Origin: Aureibaculum luteum
Lineage (GTDB): Bacteria; Bacteroidota; Bacteroidia; Flavobacteriales; Flavobacteriaceae
Reading direction: 5' to 3'
Assembly (NCBI RefSeq): GCF_003449015.1
Contig: NZ_QRGD01000002.1
Span: 186,001-250,000, forward strand
DNA length: 64,000 nt
How positions within the stretch are numbered: position 1 is the stretch's first letter; each line of letters opens with the position of its first letter. Positions 47,454 to 57,575 of the stretch are shown here, in pieces. The notes under the pieces are model-generated. The model saw only the letters and a program-made list of their open reading frames with translations. It made no database searches and had not been told where the DNA came from. Made by a program: the position numbers and the translations under genes.

Positions 47454-49076
47454 TTATTCCAACACTTTAGCATAATTAATGCCTAAGCTATCCCAATGCA
47501 ACTGCATTTTTTTAAGTGCTATTTTAAAGCTTTCAAAATCTTTATTTTCTAAGGTAGTCCAACCCACTTCTGCATAGGCAGCAATTCTCGGAAAAGTTTG
47601 TCTTTCAACATCCTTATTTGTAGGCGTCCACTCGCTCCACATTTGGCATCCTAAGCCATAAATGTTTTTGTAGTATTTTTCCTCTAATCCTTCAGGAATA
47701 GGATTAAAACCATAGGCTTTTTCTAAACTAATCCCTTCATAATTATAATCTAAATAGGTATTACTATGCAATGAATTAACAATACCATATCCTTTTTTAG
47801 CCGCGTCTGTAGCTAATGCTACATCGCCTTTCCAGAAATGGACTACCACATTTTTAGCTAATTCGGTCTCAGCCTCTTTATCATTCTTTTTTTCTTCAAA
47901 ACCTTTGTGGATGTTTTTACCCATTATTTCGTTCCATCCCATCATTCTTCGTCCGTTTTCTTCAATAAACTTTGAAATGGTATTTGTAAATTGTATTTGT
48001 AAATCGGCAGGTGAATTAATGTTATTCTCTTTCATATACGCTTGTACATGTTTTGAATCTTCCCAAACTTTATACCCCACTTCATCACCACCTATATGAA
48101 TGACTTCAGAAGGAAATAATTCAAAGACTTCGGTTAAAACGTCTTTTAAAAATTCTATAACTTTTGGGTTTGTAACATCGTAATTATCATAGAGTCTACC
48201 AAATTTTATAGGTACTTCAATGTCAATACCAGCAGTGCCTAACCAAGTATAGGCCGCAATAGCTGCACTTGAATGTCCTGGCATTTCAATTTCAGGCACC
48301 ACATTTATATTTTTTGTTGCAGCATAGGCTACAATACTTTTAATTTGCTCTTGCGTATAGAATCCTCCATGAGGTTCTCCTGAAGTTTTTCCACTTTTCC
48401 AAGTGTCTATTTCAGAGTCTTTACGAAAGCCACCAACTTCGGTTAACAAAGGGTATTTCTTAATTTCTACACGCCAACCTGCATCGTCTACTAAATGCCA
48501 ATGAAAAGTATTCATCTTTAATAATGCCATTTGATCTAGTATCTCTTTAACAAATTCCTCGCCATGAAAATAACGCGATTCATCTAACATATATGCACGC
48601 CATTGAAATCGAGGACTATCTTGTATAGTTAGCGATGGTACTAAGTATTTGGTTGTATTTGTTTCTGGTGATACTTCTTTGCTTAGTAATTGCTTTAGCG
48701 TTTGTACACCATAAAAATAACCAGCTTGGTCATTAGCTTTAATCGTTATTTTTTTTGGAGTTACTATAAGTTCATATCCTTCTGCAGGTAAACCTTCTGT
48801 TTTTTCAAAATAAATGGAACCTGAATTTTCGTTAACAGTTACATCAAAATCAGCTGTTGATTTTACAAAAAGGATAAGGTCATTTGCTGCAATTTGCTGT
48901 TCAACAGCATTCATTATAAGTTGTTGTCCATCTTTAAACGCAAAAGATTCGGCTGCTAATACTAGAGAATCTACTTTTGGCAATAGTGCTATTTCATCGA
49001 TAGTAAAAGTTCTGTTTTTTTCAGCACAACTAATGCATAGTAGGAGTAGAGCGAATTTAAAAATAAATTTCTTCAT
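47454..49076 (-). CDS. GH20 beta-N-acetylhexosaminidase lipoprotein (intact)
   Basis: Start at ATG 49076, giving MKKFIFKFALLLLCISCAEK with a lipobox; an earlier in-frame start would put 15 residues before the signal. About 540 residues: GH20b domain (YELIVTPKKITIKANDQAGYFYGVQTLKQLL), then the barrel with RAYMLDESRYFHG, HLVDDAGWRVEIKKYP, PEIEMPGHSSAAIAAY, the catalytic Asp-Glu in HIGGDEVGYKVWE, and the terminal LGCQMWSEWTPT and FPRIAAYAEVGW. It removes terminal GlcNAc/GalNAc. No frame damage, unlike the GH20 gene at 15394-17772. Confidence 0.95.
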   Translation of the reverse strand: MKKFIFKFALLLLCISCAEKNRTFTIDEIALLPKVDSLVLAAESFAFKDGQQLIMNAVEQQIAANDLILFVKSTADFDVTVNENSGSIYFEKTEGLPAEGYELIVTPKKITIKANDQAGYFYGVQTLKQLLSKEVSPETNTTKYLVPSLTIQDSPRFQWRAYMLDESRYFHGEEFVKEILDQMALLKMNTFHWHLVDDAGWRVEIKKYPLLTEVGGFRKDSEIDTWKSGKTSGEPHGGFYTQEQIKSIVAYAATKNINVVPEIEMPGHSSAAIAAYTWLGTAGIDIEVPIKFGRLYDNYDVTNPKVIEFLKDVLTEVFELFPSEVIHIGGDEVGYKVWEDSKHVQAYMKENNINSPADLQIQFTNTISKFIEENGRRMMGWNEIMGKNIHKGFEEKKNDKEAETELAKNVVVHFWKGDVALATDAAKKGYGIVNSLHSNTYLDYNYEGISLEKAYGFNPIPEGLEEKYYKNIYGLGCQMWSEWTPTNKDVERQTFPRIAAYAEVGWTTLENKDFESFKIALKKMQLHWDSLGINYAKVLE

Positions 49077-49561
49077 TATGAGTTTATTATGTTTAGTGGG
49101 TTTAAAAAGCAATATTAACACTATTTAATCGCTTAAACTACAAATGAATTTGCTTTTGAGGATACTATCTTTGCCTTTGCGTTTTTTTAATTGCTATCAA
49201 TTGTTTTATTTTCAACATAGTTATGTACCATAAATTATTTAATACCCTCTGCCAATTCTTGCATATAGTCATATGCTGCTTTCAGCTCTGTACCACTGCA
49301 TTAATATAAATATATTTTCTCCTTGGCTAGAGCTTCTTTGTGTTATTATTTTAATGATAATTCCGCGTCCAAAACCTATCTTTTTTTTGAAAATAAAAAA
49401 AGTGGTACGTTCTTTGTTAAAGTTATGTTAATGAACTCATCTTGGTTTTCATTTTATTTCTAAAAATCAAGATGGGTTCATTGCTTTTTTTAAAAGCGAA
49501 TATTTTAATCGCTTTTTTGAAGGAAACGAAAAAGAATATCAACCATTTTAAACTTTTTGCT
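49077..49561. other. Intergenic region with a possible gene relic
   Basis: 485 bp between divergent GH20 and OmpA-family genes. On the minus strand 49235-49342 a short frame reads ALAKEKIYLY, TAA, then CSGTELKAAYDYMQELAEGI and stop. It looks like the C-terminal tail of a lost gene; the family is not identifiable. The rest is AT-rich and holds the promoters of the two flanking genes. Confidence 0.3.
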
Positions 49562-51328
49562 ATGAACGAATTATTAAAATCAGTACTATTATTATTCGTG
49601 TTTGCATACGCATTTACACTAACAGCTCAAAACAAGTCTCAAGACAAAGACGAACCCTTAGATCGCAATTATTTTCGAATTAGTCCCAGATTTGGTTATG
49701 ATTTTCCAACCTATAACAATGATACACCTTATATAGATTATGAAGGTGGTTTAGATTTAGGTCTGTCTTTAGATTATTACTGGACTTGGTATGGTGTTGG
49801 TGTAGATTTTGACTATATCATGAATCAACCTAAAAGTACTTATAAAACGGATAATCTTTTTGAAGCCGATTTAAGTACCCCTATAAATACCTTTACTTTA
49901 AGTGAGGATAAAATTACACGAATGTTTTATGGTATTGGTCCCAACTTTCAATACAGAACAAAATCAGGAAAGTTTACGGCGGAATTAAATACCCGTTTCG
50001 GATTGGCCAATATTGATGGCGGTAGAACGTATTTAGAAGGTTCATCTGGTAGATTTACCCATCCCTTAAATTTTCATGCAGGTTATAAAGATTCTGGAGT
50101 ACTTACCTATAAAGGACAGGTTCGTTTTACCTATTATATTTCCAAAAATATTGGAATCAATGCTGGAGCCTATTATATGAATCATATGGATGTTGAAGAA
50201 TTAAGTGAAGGAGGACGCTCTGCAATGTATCAACCTATATTTGTTGCGAGAGATAAAAACGAACAACCTGTAAATACTTTAGAAGCAGAACCTATTATGA
50301 GAGCAACACCTTCTAAACATGATATTTCATCGTACGGAGCGTTTGTGGGAGTTACCTTAAAACTTGGCAAAACTAAAAAGAAAGAAGAAGCATGTGAATT
50401 GTGCTCAGAAACCTGTAAAATTAATATTACAGCAAAAGATAAATTTACAGGTCAATTATTAGCGAATACAGAAATTGTACTAGAAGATTTAACGGGTGCA
50501 GAAATACAAACAGGAACCACTAACGAATTTGGTGAAGTTGTTTTTAAAGATGTTGCACCAGATGATTATGTTGTAAAAGGTAAATTACATGATGTTGATT
50601 TACAAGCTGAAAAAATAGTTAAAACGGATTTTGAGGCCTGTTTAAAAAACAGTCGTTTAGGTGTAGAAAAAGTGATTTGGTATACAGATGAAAATTATAT
50701 TCTTAAAGGAAATGTAGTAGAGTGTAGTCAAGCAGAAGGTATACAAGGTGTAGCCATTAAAGTTAGAGATAAGATAAATGCTGGGGAGAAGAATACCATT
50801 TCTGATGAAAAAGGAGATTTTCTGGTACATCTAAAACAAGTCTCTACCTATGCATTAAACGGTAAAAAAGATGGGTATTACTCAAACGAAGTAGAAGTGA
50901 AAACGGCTGCGTATAATAGAAATAAAACCTTATTTATAGAATTTGAAATGTGTATTGACCCATGTGGTAAAGCAATAAATTTAGAAAATATTAATTTCAA
51001 TTTAGACAAAGCTGATATTCTATCAGAATCATTACCAGACTTACGACGTATTGTAAAATTAATGAAAGAGAATCCAACCATCCATGTAGAGCTGTCGTCG
51101 CATACCGATAGTCAAGGTGGTGATGCATATAATAAAAGATTATCTCAACGTCGTGCAGATGCTACTGTTGCCTATATTGTAACGCTAGGTATAGCCAAAG
51201 AACGCTTAATAGCTAGAGGAGCAGGGGAGAGTGAGCTTAAAAATACTAAATGTGCTGACAATGTACCCTGTACGGATGATGAACATAAAATTAATCGTAG
51301 AACAGAATTTAGAGTCATCTGTAATTAG
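49562..51328 (+). CDS. OmpA-family outer-membrane protein with Cna-B/SdrD-like repeats
   Basis: Start chosen at ATG 49562 (signal peptide MNELLKSVLLLFVFAYAFTL..AQ). About 588 residues: an N-terminal beta-barrel (RISPRFGYDFPTYNND to VGVTLKLGKTKK), two carboxypeptidase-regulatory/Cna-B-like modules (KDKFTGQLLANTEIVLEDL; NVVECSQAEGIQGVAIKVRDK), and a C-terminal OmpA peptidoglycan-binding domain (INFNLDKADILSESLPDLRRI; VELSSHTDSQGGDAYNKRLSQRRA). It anchors the outer membrane to peptidoglycan and may be surface exposed. Four Cys near residues 325-335 could form disulfides. A terminator follows. Confidence 0.9.
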   Translation: MNELLKSVLLLFVFAYAFTLTAQNKSQDKDEPLDRNYFRISPRFGYDFPTYNNDTPYIDYEGGLDLGLSLDYYWTWYGVGVDFDYIMNQPKSTYKTDNLFEADLSTPINTFTLSEDKITRMFYGIGPNFQYRTKSGKFTAELNTRFGLANIDGGRTYLEGSSGRFTHPLNFHAGYKDSGVLTYKGQVRFTYYISKNIGINAGAYYMNHMDVEELSEGGRSAMYQPIFVARDKNEQPVNTLEAEPIMRATPSKHDISSYGAFVGVTLKLGKTKKKEEACELCSETCKINITAKDKFTGQLLANTEIVLEDLTGAEIQTGTTNEFGEVVFKDVAPDDYVVKGKLHDVDLQAEKIVKTDFEACLKNSRLGVEKVIWYTDENYILKGNVVECSQAEGIQGVAIKVRDKINAGEKNTISDEKGDFLVHLKQVSTYALNGKKDGYYSNEVEVKTAAYNRNKTLFIEFEMCIDPCGKAINLENINFNLDKADILSESLPDLRRIVKLMKENPTIHVELSSHTDSQGGDAYNKRLSQRRADATVAYIVTLGIAKERLIARGAGESELKNTKCADNVPCTDDEHKINRRTEFRVICN

Positions 51329-51435
51329 AATTCCAGCATTACTTATATCTTTCGAAACTTCACAACGCCTGTTTTGCATAACGCAGTTTAGAAAAATATA
51401 TGGAGAAGGATATTTGAAAAACAAATTAGAACTTT

Positions 51436-51466
51436 TAAAAAAGGCAGTCAAACGGCTGTCTTTTTT
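51436..51466 (+). terminator. Rho-independent terminator after OmpA-family gene
   Basis: AAAAAAGGCAG-tcaaacgg-CTGTCTTTTTT, ending in a T run, about 105 bp after the stop codon. Confidence 0.8.
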
Positions 51467-51676
51467 ATACTGCTAATCGTACTATAAATACTATCTTCGT
51501 CACAGTCTAAGAAAACGGAAACGACCATTAAAATAAGAGAGAAATTAATTTCAGGTTAAACATCATCTCACAATTTATAAAGCTCTTTTGAATTTTAAAA
51601 AATAAAATAAAAGTCTTTTGTATTATTTACAATGGTAGGTATAAGAAAGATCAATTTCTCATCGCTAATAAGAATT

Positions 51677-53386
51677 ATGACCAAAACAATTACAATTGCC
51701 CTACTATTGATTTCAAGCTTGTCTTTTGCTCAAAAAGCAGACTCTACTAAACTTAAAGAGCTTGAATTTGTTGAGAAATTCACGTATGCTGTTACATCAG
51801 AGTTGTTTAATCCCGAAAAAAAAGCTACAACAATAGACACCGATTATAAATTGCCGTGGGAGGTTTCTAAAACATACACAAACGAGCAATTAAATACGGC
51901 CCTAGATACGCTTATAAAAAATGCTACCATAAACATCAAAAAAGGGATGTTTACAAATCATATTGTTGAATTTAATTCCTTTTTTCCAGAGTTTATGGAA
52001 GATATTTCTTTTGACTTTTTCAAATTAACTATTAAATCAAATAAGATTGAACAAGACAATGAGATGCTCGCTATTCAAGATTTGGGTAGCACAGGATTTG
52101 GATCTCATTCCTCTTCTGGTTTTGCCAATAACACTAGTTTTTCACATAATTGGAGAACCATTAGTAGTTCTTTTCCCATAAAAACAGAAATAAAGAACGA
52201 AGATTTTAGTGGTTCTATCGAATTTGAAAGTGGCTTTGTAAATGGGTATGATCATTTAAAAATTGCCAAATCAGATATTGGTAAAACCCTACAATTGGGA
52301 AGGTATAATTTTACGGTAATAGATTATATTAATAATTCTGTAGTATTAGATGTTGAAAATAGTGACGATTATTCCCAATTTTCAATGGTAAATACAAATG
52401 ACAAAGGGCAAAGAATTAGAGCGAAAGAAATGTCTTTTGCAAAACAAACGATGAGTAAAGACATGTATGATATGTTTAAAACAAATCCTAAAATTACTTT
52501 TGAAGACTATAAAAAGGCGGTACACTCAAAGTTTGTAGTTATGATGGAAGCTAAAATGAATGGAGCTTCGGAAGAAAATATTTTTGGTAAGAAATATGTT
52601 GTATTGTCATCAGGGAGCACGTTGGATAATGCATATCTCTATATGCCCAATTATATTCAAAAAACCTTCACAATTGTATATACGAAAGATCAAGAAGTAC
52701 GAACACCTATAATGCCTAAACTAGCACCCTCTGAAGAAAAAATCAGATTGTCTTTTGAAAAGGAAAATAGTGATGGCGTGTTACTTGGCAAAGAAATTCA
52801 ACTTTTAGACGAAGACCTGAAGGTTATTGAATCTATCACAGCAGGCACTTTTGTTAAAATTATTGGAAAGGCAATGTATTATTATATAGACAACACAAAA
52901 GATTGGAGCTGTAACGGATACAAATATGTAAAAATAGTTCACAATGATAAGGAATACATTGTAAAAGGAACCAATGTTTTTAAAATGGAAAAGTTGGATG
53001 TTCAACCCTTGACTGAGGCCAATGAAATAGAATTGTTTACGGCAGAATCACGTGATTTTTTACAGCCATTATCACCTGATCAATCTGCTGAAGGTATGAC
53101 TTTTTGCGACCATTTGTTTTATACACCCATTATAGTGAAAACTAATAAAAGCGGCTCTTACAGTCTTATTACATTGGAAAAAACGCAAGACGATGCAAAA
53201 ATAACTGATGCTTTTAAAGAAGCTGATTTCTTTCAGTCGGGTAGTAATTATAAAACCTATGATAATATCAGAAGAATAGAAGTTAGCGATAAAGGGATGG
53301 TATTTACCATAAAACGTCATCAATTTACGTATAAGGTTTTAGTGACTAAAAAAGGTAAAAATTACAGTGCACGCTATATTAAATAA
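51677..53386 (+). CDS. Secreted hypothetical protein
   Basis: Start chosen at ATG 51677, which opens a signal peptide (MTKTITIALLLISSLSFAQ). The roughly 569-residue mature protein is rich in Lys, Asp and beta-prone sequence with no Cys cluster. Features include NNTSFSHNWRTISSSFPIKT and a segment KDWSCNGYKYVKIVHNDKEYIVKG that looks like a small SH3-like beta unit. I do not recognise the family or a catalytic motif. Monocistronic. Confidence 0.75.
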   Translation: MTKTITIALLLISSLSFAQKADSTKLKELEFVEKFTYAVTSELFNPEKKATTIDTDYKLPWEVSKTYTNEQLNTALDTLIKNATINIKKGMFTNHIVEFNSFFPEFMEDISFDFFKLTIKSNKIEQDNEMLAIQDLGSTGFGSHSSSGFANNTSFSHNWRTISSSFPIKTEIKNEDFSGSIEFESGFVNGYDHLKIAKSDIGKTLQLGRYNFTVIDYINNSVVLDVENSDDYSQFSMVNTNDKGQRIRAKEMSFAKQTMSKDMYDMFKTNPKITFEDYKKAVHSKFVVMMEAKMNGASEENIFGKKYVVLSSGSTLDNAYLYMPNYIQKTFTIVYTKDQEVRTPIMPKLAPSEEKIRLSFEKENSDGVLLGKEIQLLDEDLKVIESITAGTFVKIIGKAMYYYIDNTKDWSCNGYKYVKIVHNDKEYIVKGTNVFKMEKLDVQPLTEANEIELFTAESRDFLQPLSPDQSAEGMTFCDHLFYTPIIVKTNKSGSYSLITLEKTQDDAKITDAFKEADFFQSGSNYKTYDNIRRIEVSDKGMVFTIKRHQFTYKVLVTKKGKNYSARYIK

Positions 53387-53761
53387 TTAAAAAAAAATAG
53401 GGTAATAGAGCAATTCTAAATGGTGACCAAAAATGTAATTCCATATTTTTATTTTGGTAGTAATTAAATTTTTAATTCAAATTTAATACCAATAGAAAAT
53501 GTCTGAATATAAGAGTAATACTTCCGTAAATTATAATGCTTTTTAAGTACAAAATTCTTAAATTTGTGTAGTTGTTAATTGGGTACGTTTCCTTGTTTTT
53601 ATACCTAAAACCTTTGGAACTGCAAGCCCTTTCATTTAATACACAAATAAACAGTTCATTTCTTTCATACTTATAGGTTTACGTTGTAGGACGCAATCAC
53701 CATTTGGTAATCACTGAATGAAGGGGATTTACAAATTAAGTTAACTATTATATTTTTAATT
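53387..53761. other. Intergenic region, no gene seen
   Basis: 375 bp of AT-rich sequence before GH43. It should contain the GH43 promoter. No coding frame or hairpin stands out. Confidence 0.4.
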
Positions 53762-55363
53762 ATGAGTTTTAAAACTATTAAAATAACGATCATTGGATTG
53801 TTATTTTGTTTGAATTTTTATGGACAATCAGCACCCGAAAACTTTGATAATCCCATTTTACCAGGCTATCATCCTGATCCCTCCATATGTAGAGTAGGAG
53901 ATGATTATTATTTAGTAAATTCTACTTTTATATGGTTTCCTGGAATTCCAGTTTATCATAGTAAAGATTTGGTTAACTGGGAGTTAATTGGTCATGCAAT
54001 TAATCGTCCAGAGCAAATGGATTTTACAGGCTTACCAGATAAACTGGGTGTTTTCGCCCCAACAATTAGATTTCACGACGGATTATTTTATATTATTAAT
54101 ACCTGCGTTGGATGTGGAATGAATTTTTATGTTACGGCCACCAATCCGGCGGGACCGTGGTCAGATCCTAATTGGTTGCCTGAAGCTCCTGGTATTGATC
54201 CATCACTCATGTGGGATGACGATGGAAAATGTTATTATACAGGGATGACGGGCGTAGAAGATAAACAATGGCCTGATCAAAGTGTCATTTTCAATCAGGA
54301 ATTAGATTTAAATCAGAAAAAACTGGTAGGTGAGCGTCACGAGCTAACGTTCGGACATGCAAATAATGCATCATATTCTGAAGGGCCACATTTGTACCAC
54401 ATTAATGGAAAATATTTACTGATGCTTTCAGAAGGAGGTACAGGCTTGTTTCATGCTCTTACCGTTCATCATAGTGATTCTATTAATGGCCCCTATATAG
54501 CAGATTATATAAATCCGGTACTTACACATCGTAACTTGGGCTTAGATTATCCATTACATGCCATAGGACATGGTGATTTGGTACAGACGCAACATGGCGA
54601 ATGGTGGTCTGTTATGTTGGGTAAACGCAATATTGATAGAATAATCACATTAAGTAGAGAGACGTTTTTAGCCAAGGTAGAATTTGAAGGTCAAACTCCC
54701 ATATTTAATCCAGGTTATGGAAAAGTCTTAATGGAGCAAAAACGTCCAGATTTACCATGGATACCCGTTAAAAAAAATCCTATAAAAGACCAATTTGAGG
54801 GCGACAGCTTAGCACTTAAATGGTATACTATCCGCACGCCTAAAGAATCTTTTTACACCTTGAAGGATGGACTACTTAAATTAAAATTAAGGAAAGAAGT
54901 TATGGATAGCCTTGTAAATTCATCCATATTAGTGCAACGAATAGAACATCATAAGTTTGAAGCCGCAACAAAAATGAGCTTTAAAACTTCTAAAGCCAAT
55001 GAACAAGCGGGAATAACCATTTATAGAACCAATGAAAATCATTATACGTTATTAAAAGATAAAACTTCATTGGTGCTCTTAAAAACGTTCATGGGTGAAA
55101 AAACAGAAATAGCACGGATTCCTTATAAGTCTAAAGAAGTTTATTTGAAAGTAAAAGCGAATGATTTGGAGGTACAATTTAGTTATGGTACAGCGATGGA
55201 ATCATTACAACCCATTGGTGAAAAACAAAGCCTTATTGTGATTGCCGATGGACAAGGAAATGCTATGTTTAATGGACCTGGAGTAGGTGTTTACGCTACA
55301 AGTAATGGAAAAAAATCAAAAAATAATGCTGTTTTTGATTGGTTTACGTATTCAGAAAAGTAA
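53762..55363 (+). CDS. GH43-family beta-xylosidase/arabinofuranosidase
   Basis: 533 residues with a signal peptide (LLFCLNFYGQ). Five-bladed propeller with the three acidic catalytic residues: Asp39 in HPDPS, Asp146 in GIDPSLMWDDDG and Glu207 in SEGPHLY. The C-terminal beta-sandwich (DQFEGDSLALKWYTIRTP; FEAATKMSFKTSKANEQAGITIYRT) is the GH43_C2 domain of beta-xylosidase-type members. It releases xylose or arabinose from oligosaccharides. Alone here, but a functional match for the GH120 enzyme at 13397. Confidence 0.93.
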   Translation: MSFKTIKITIIGLLFCLNFYGQSAPENFDNPILPGYHPDPSICRVGDDYYLVNSTFIWFPGIPVYHSKDLVNWELIGHAINRPEQMDFTGLPDKLGVFAPTIRFHDGLFYIINTCVGCGMNFYVTATNPAGPWSDPNWLPEAPGIDPSLMWDDDGKCYYTGMTGVEDKQWPDQSVIFNQELDLNQKKLVGERHELTFGHANNASYSEGPHLYHINGKYLLMLSEGGTGLFHALTVHHSDSINGPYIADYINPVLTHRNLGLDYPLHAIGHGDLVQTQHGEWWSVMLGKRNIDRIITLSRETFLAKVEFEGQTPIFNPGYGKVLMEQKRPDLPWIPVKKNPIKDQFEGDSLALKWYTIRTPKESFYTLKDGLLKLKLRKEVMDSLVNSSILVQRIEHHKFEAATKMSFKTSKANEQAGITIYRTNENHYTLLKDKTSLVLLKTFMGEKTEIARIPYKSKEVYLKVKANDLEVQFSYGTAMESLQPIGEKQSLIVIADGQGNAMFNGPGVGVYATSNGKKSKNNAVFDWFTYSEK

Positions 55364-55500
55364 GCCACTAAAGCATGATGTAGTATTAGGCTATTTTAAT
55401 AATAGGGTGTTTTATGTTGCTTCGTAATAGAATTCAAAAATGTATATTTGTGGCTAGGTTACTACTCAGATAACCTTATTCATAAAGTAGTAGATTAGGA

Positions 55501-56433
55501 ATGATTAAACATTTAAGTATAGCAGAGGGGCAATACAACATTGAGTCAGGTCTTGAATTATTGAACCCCAATATTATTTGGATTGATATTTTTAATGCAA
55601 CCAAAGAAGAAATTACCGAAGTTGAAAAGTATTTTAACGTAGAATTATTTACTTCTCAAGAAAGTGAAGAAATTGAATCGAGCTCAAAATATAACGAGAC
55701 GGAAGACGAAATAGGGATCAACTTAAACTTTTTACGTACCGAAAAAAGAAATCATGTCAATGAACCTGTTTCTTTTATCTTAAAAAAGAATTTTTTAATA
55801 ACGCAACGTGAGCAAGAATACAAAACGTTTCTTGATACTTATAAAAAAATTAAATCGGTACAGCCAAAAAACGGAACCGATGTATTACTCAGTATCCTAG
55901 ATACACGAATTGACTTTGATGCCGATTTAATTGAAGATTTAACTGATAAAATATCTGGAATTAGTAAAGGATTGGTGAAAGACAACAATCTGGAACGCGA
56001 AATTTTATTAAAAATAACGGGTTATCAAGAATCCACTATTTCCATTCGTGAAAACATTATAGAGAAGCAACGCATCTTATCAGCCATTTTAAAAAGTAAA
56101 TTTTTTCCACAAAAAAATTACGAGATTATACAAGTAATGATAAAGGATGTTGGCTCACTACTAGACCATACCAGTTTTAATTTTGAACGATTAGAATTTC
56201 TTCAAAACACATTCTTAGGTCTTGTAAATATGGAGCAGAACCGCATCATTAAAATATTTACAGTAGTTACCGTTATTTTTATGCCACCTACGCTAATTGC
56301 GAGTATGTATGGTATGAACTTTAAATTTATTCCTGAATTAGATAAGCCTTGGGGCTATCCGTTTGCTATTGGATTAATGATTATTTCATCAGTACTTACA
56401 CTCTTATTTTTTAAACGTAAACGTTGGTTGTAA
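55501..56433 (+). CDS. corA: CorA-family magnesium/cobalt transporter
   Basis: 310 residues with the N-terminal soluble alpha/beta domain, long coiled helices, and two C-terminal membrane helices around the signature YGMNF (ASMYGMNFKFIPELDKPWGYPFAIG), ending in FFKRKRW. This is the pore motif of CorA. 18 bp upstream of the DUF2188 gene and likely co-transcribed. Confidence 0.95.
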   Translation: MIKHLSIAEGQYNIESGLELLNPNIIWIDIFNATKEEITEVEKYFNVELFTSQESEEIESSSKYNETEDEIGINLNFLRTEKRNHVNEPVSFILKKNFLITQREQEYKTFLDTYKKIKSVQPKNGTDVLLSILDTRIDFDADLIEDLTDKISGISKGLVKDNNLEREILLKITGYQESTISIRENIIEKQRILSAILKSKFFPQKNYEIIQVMIKDVGSLLDHTSFNFERLEFLQNTFLGLVNMEQNRIIKIFTVVTVIFMPPTLIASMYGMNFKFIPELDKPWGYPFAIGLMIISSVLTLLFFKRKRWL

Positions 56434-56451
56434 TCCCTAAATGATAAGCCT

Positions 56452-56736
56452 ATGCCTGATAAAACAAAGCCTAATTTTTGGTTAGACCTCATTTCACAAT
56501 TTATGGAACTCTTTTTAAAAAGTTCTAACAAAAGAAAGCGGACGTATCACCAGCATGTTGTTCCTTATGAAGACCGTTGGGCCGTTCGGAGAGAAGGGAA
56601 CAAAAGAATTACTTCTAAACATAAATTACAAGAAACCGCCATTAGAAAAGCGAAACGATTGGCTAAAAAATACAAAGCAGATGTCATTATTCATCGTCAA
56701 GACGGTACCATCAGAGATCGTATTAATTTCGATTAA
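56452..56736 (+). CDS. DUF2188-domain protein
   Basis: 94 residues, basic. The C-terminal part (HVVPYEDRWAVRREGNKRIT, then ETAIRKAKRLAKKYKADVIIHRQDGTIRDR) matches the DUF2188 pattern V-P-x-x-x-W-V-x-x-x-G...A...A...L-I-I-H-x-x-D-G-x-I. Function unknown; often stress-linked small proteins. Follows corA closely. Confidence 0.85.
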   Translation: MPDKTKPNFWLDLISQFMELFLKSSNKRKRTYHQHVVPYEDRWAVRREGNKRITSKHKLQETAIRKAKRLAKKYKADVIIHRQDGTIRDRINFD

Positions 56737-56894
56737 AAAAAAAGGTATTATGTTTAAACTAACTCTAAAAACATCAATAGCTGATTGTTTTCACTCTAAT
56801 TTTTTATCTGATATTTTAAAATAAAAATTTATGGTGGCTTTGAAAATACGTATAAACATACAGTTTCGCAGTTACCAAATGAGGTGAGACTTTA

Positions 56895-57488
56895 TTATTT
56901 TTCTGTCCAGATGGTTTCAAATATTACGCAAACTACTAGCATTTCTTCGGTTGGTTTTTGTCCACTTTCTTCCATTACATTTTTAAAAAAGTCCCAATGA
57001 GCTTTTTTCCATTTTTCTAAGGGTTCAATATCCGTTCCCATATCCAATTCAGCATAAGCTTTGGAAATTTTATGGAATGGAATAGTATCTACACTGCTAT
57101 TTTCTATGATCGCTTTTGCTTTTCCGTCAAAATCTGTTATTATTTGTTTGGTCCCAACTTTTGGGATGTCAACATTATATTGTTTATACAAACTATATAA
57201 TCCCGATGAAGCTTTCTTTTTCCCATTTATTGTTAATGCTGCTAGTCTATTGGCGTCTTCTCTATTATTATGAAAAAAATCAGATTCCGGTATTTCTTGG
57301 TTTTTAAATTCAGGATTTGATTTGATGTAGCTATTCCACATTTCATAGACAGATTGGTCAATTTGGCTCTCACTTTCTGATTCCGTCACTATATCGACTT
57401 TTGTATCCGTCTCCATTTTTGTTTCTGTCTTTGGCTCGTTTTTACAACTCATTAGAATAAAAACAAATACAATAGCAAAATGTTTCAT
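56895..57488 (-). CDS. ASCH-domain lipoprotein
   Basis: Start chosen at ATG 57488, which gives the lipoprotein signal MKHFAIVFVFILMSC. After a Thr/Glu/Lys-rich linker the ASCH domain spans about residues 45-195: MWNSYIKSNPEF, TINGKKKASSGLYSLY, IITDFDGKAKAIIENSSVDTIPF and EPLEKWKKAHWDFF. ASCH domains bind RNA or nucleosides and are usually cytoplasmic, so a lipid-anchored ASCH protein is unusual. No partner gene is obvious. Confidence 0.82.
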   Translation of the reverse strand: MKHFAIVFVFILMSCKNEPKTETKMETDTKVDIVTESESESQIDQSVYEMWNSYIKSNPEFKNQEIPESDFFHNNREDANRLAALTINGKKKASSGLYSLYKQYNVDIPKVGTKQIITDFDGKAKAIIENSSVDTIPFHKISKAYAELDMGTDIEPLEKWKKAHWDFFKNVMEESGQKPTEEMLVVCVIFETIWTEK

Positions 57489-57507
57489 GGTTTTTTTAGG
57501 ATTAATG

Positions 57508-57575
57508 GCAATAAATGATATACCAAATTGCAACTCGTTTTATTGGTTTTTAATAATAATCTTATTTAAATTTTC
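57508..57575. repeat. 68-bp direct repeat, copy 1
   Basis: Identical at 67 of 68 positions to 58748-58815 (mismatch at 57551 versus 58791). It covers the last codons and 3' flank of the lipoprotein gene at 57540; the second copy does the same for the gene at 58780. Confidence 0.9.
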
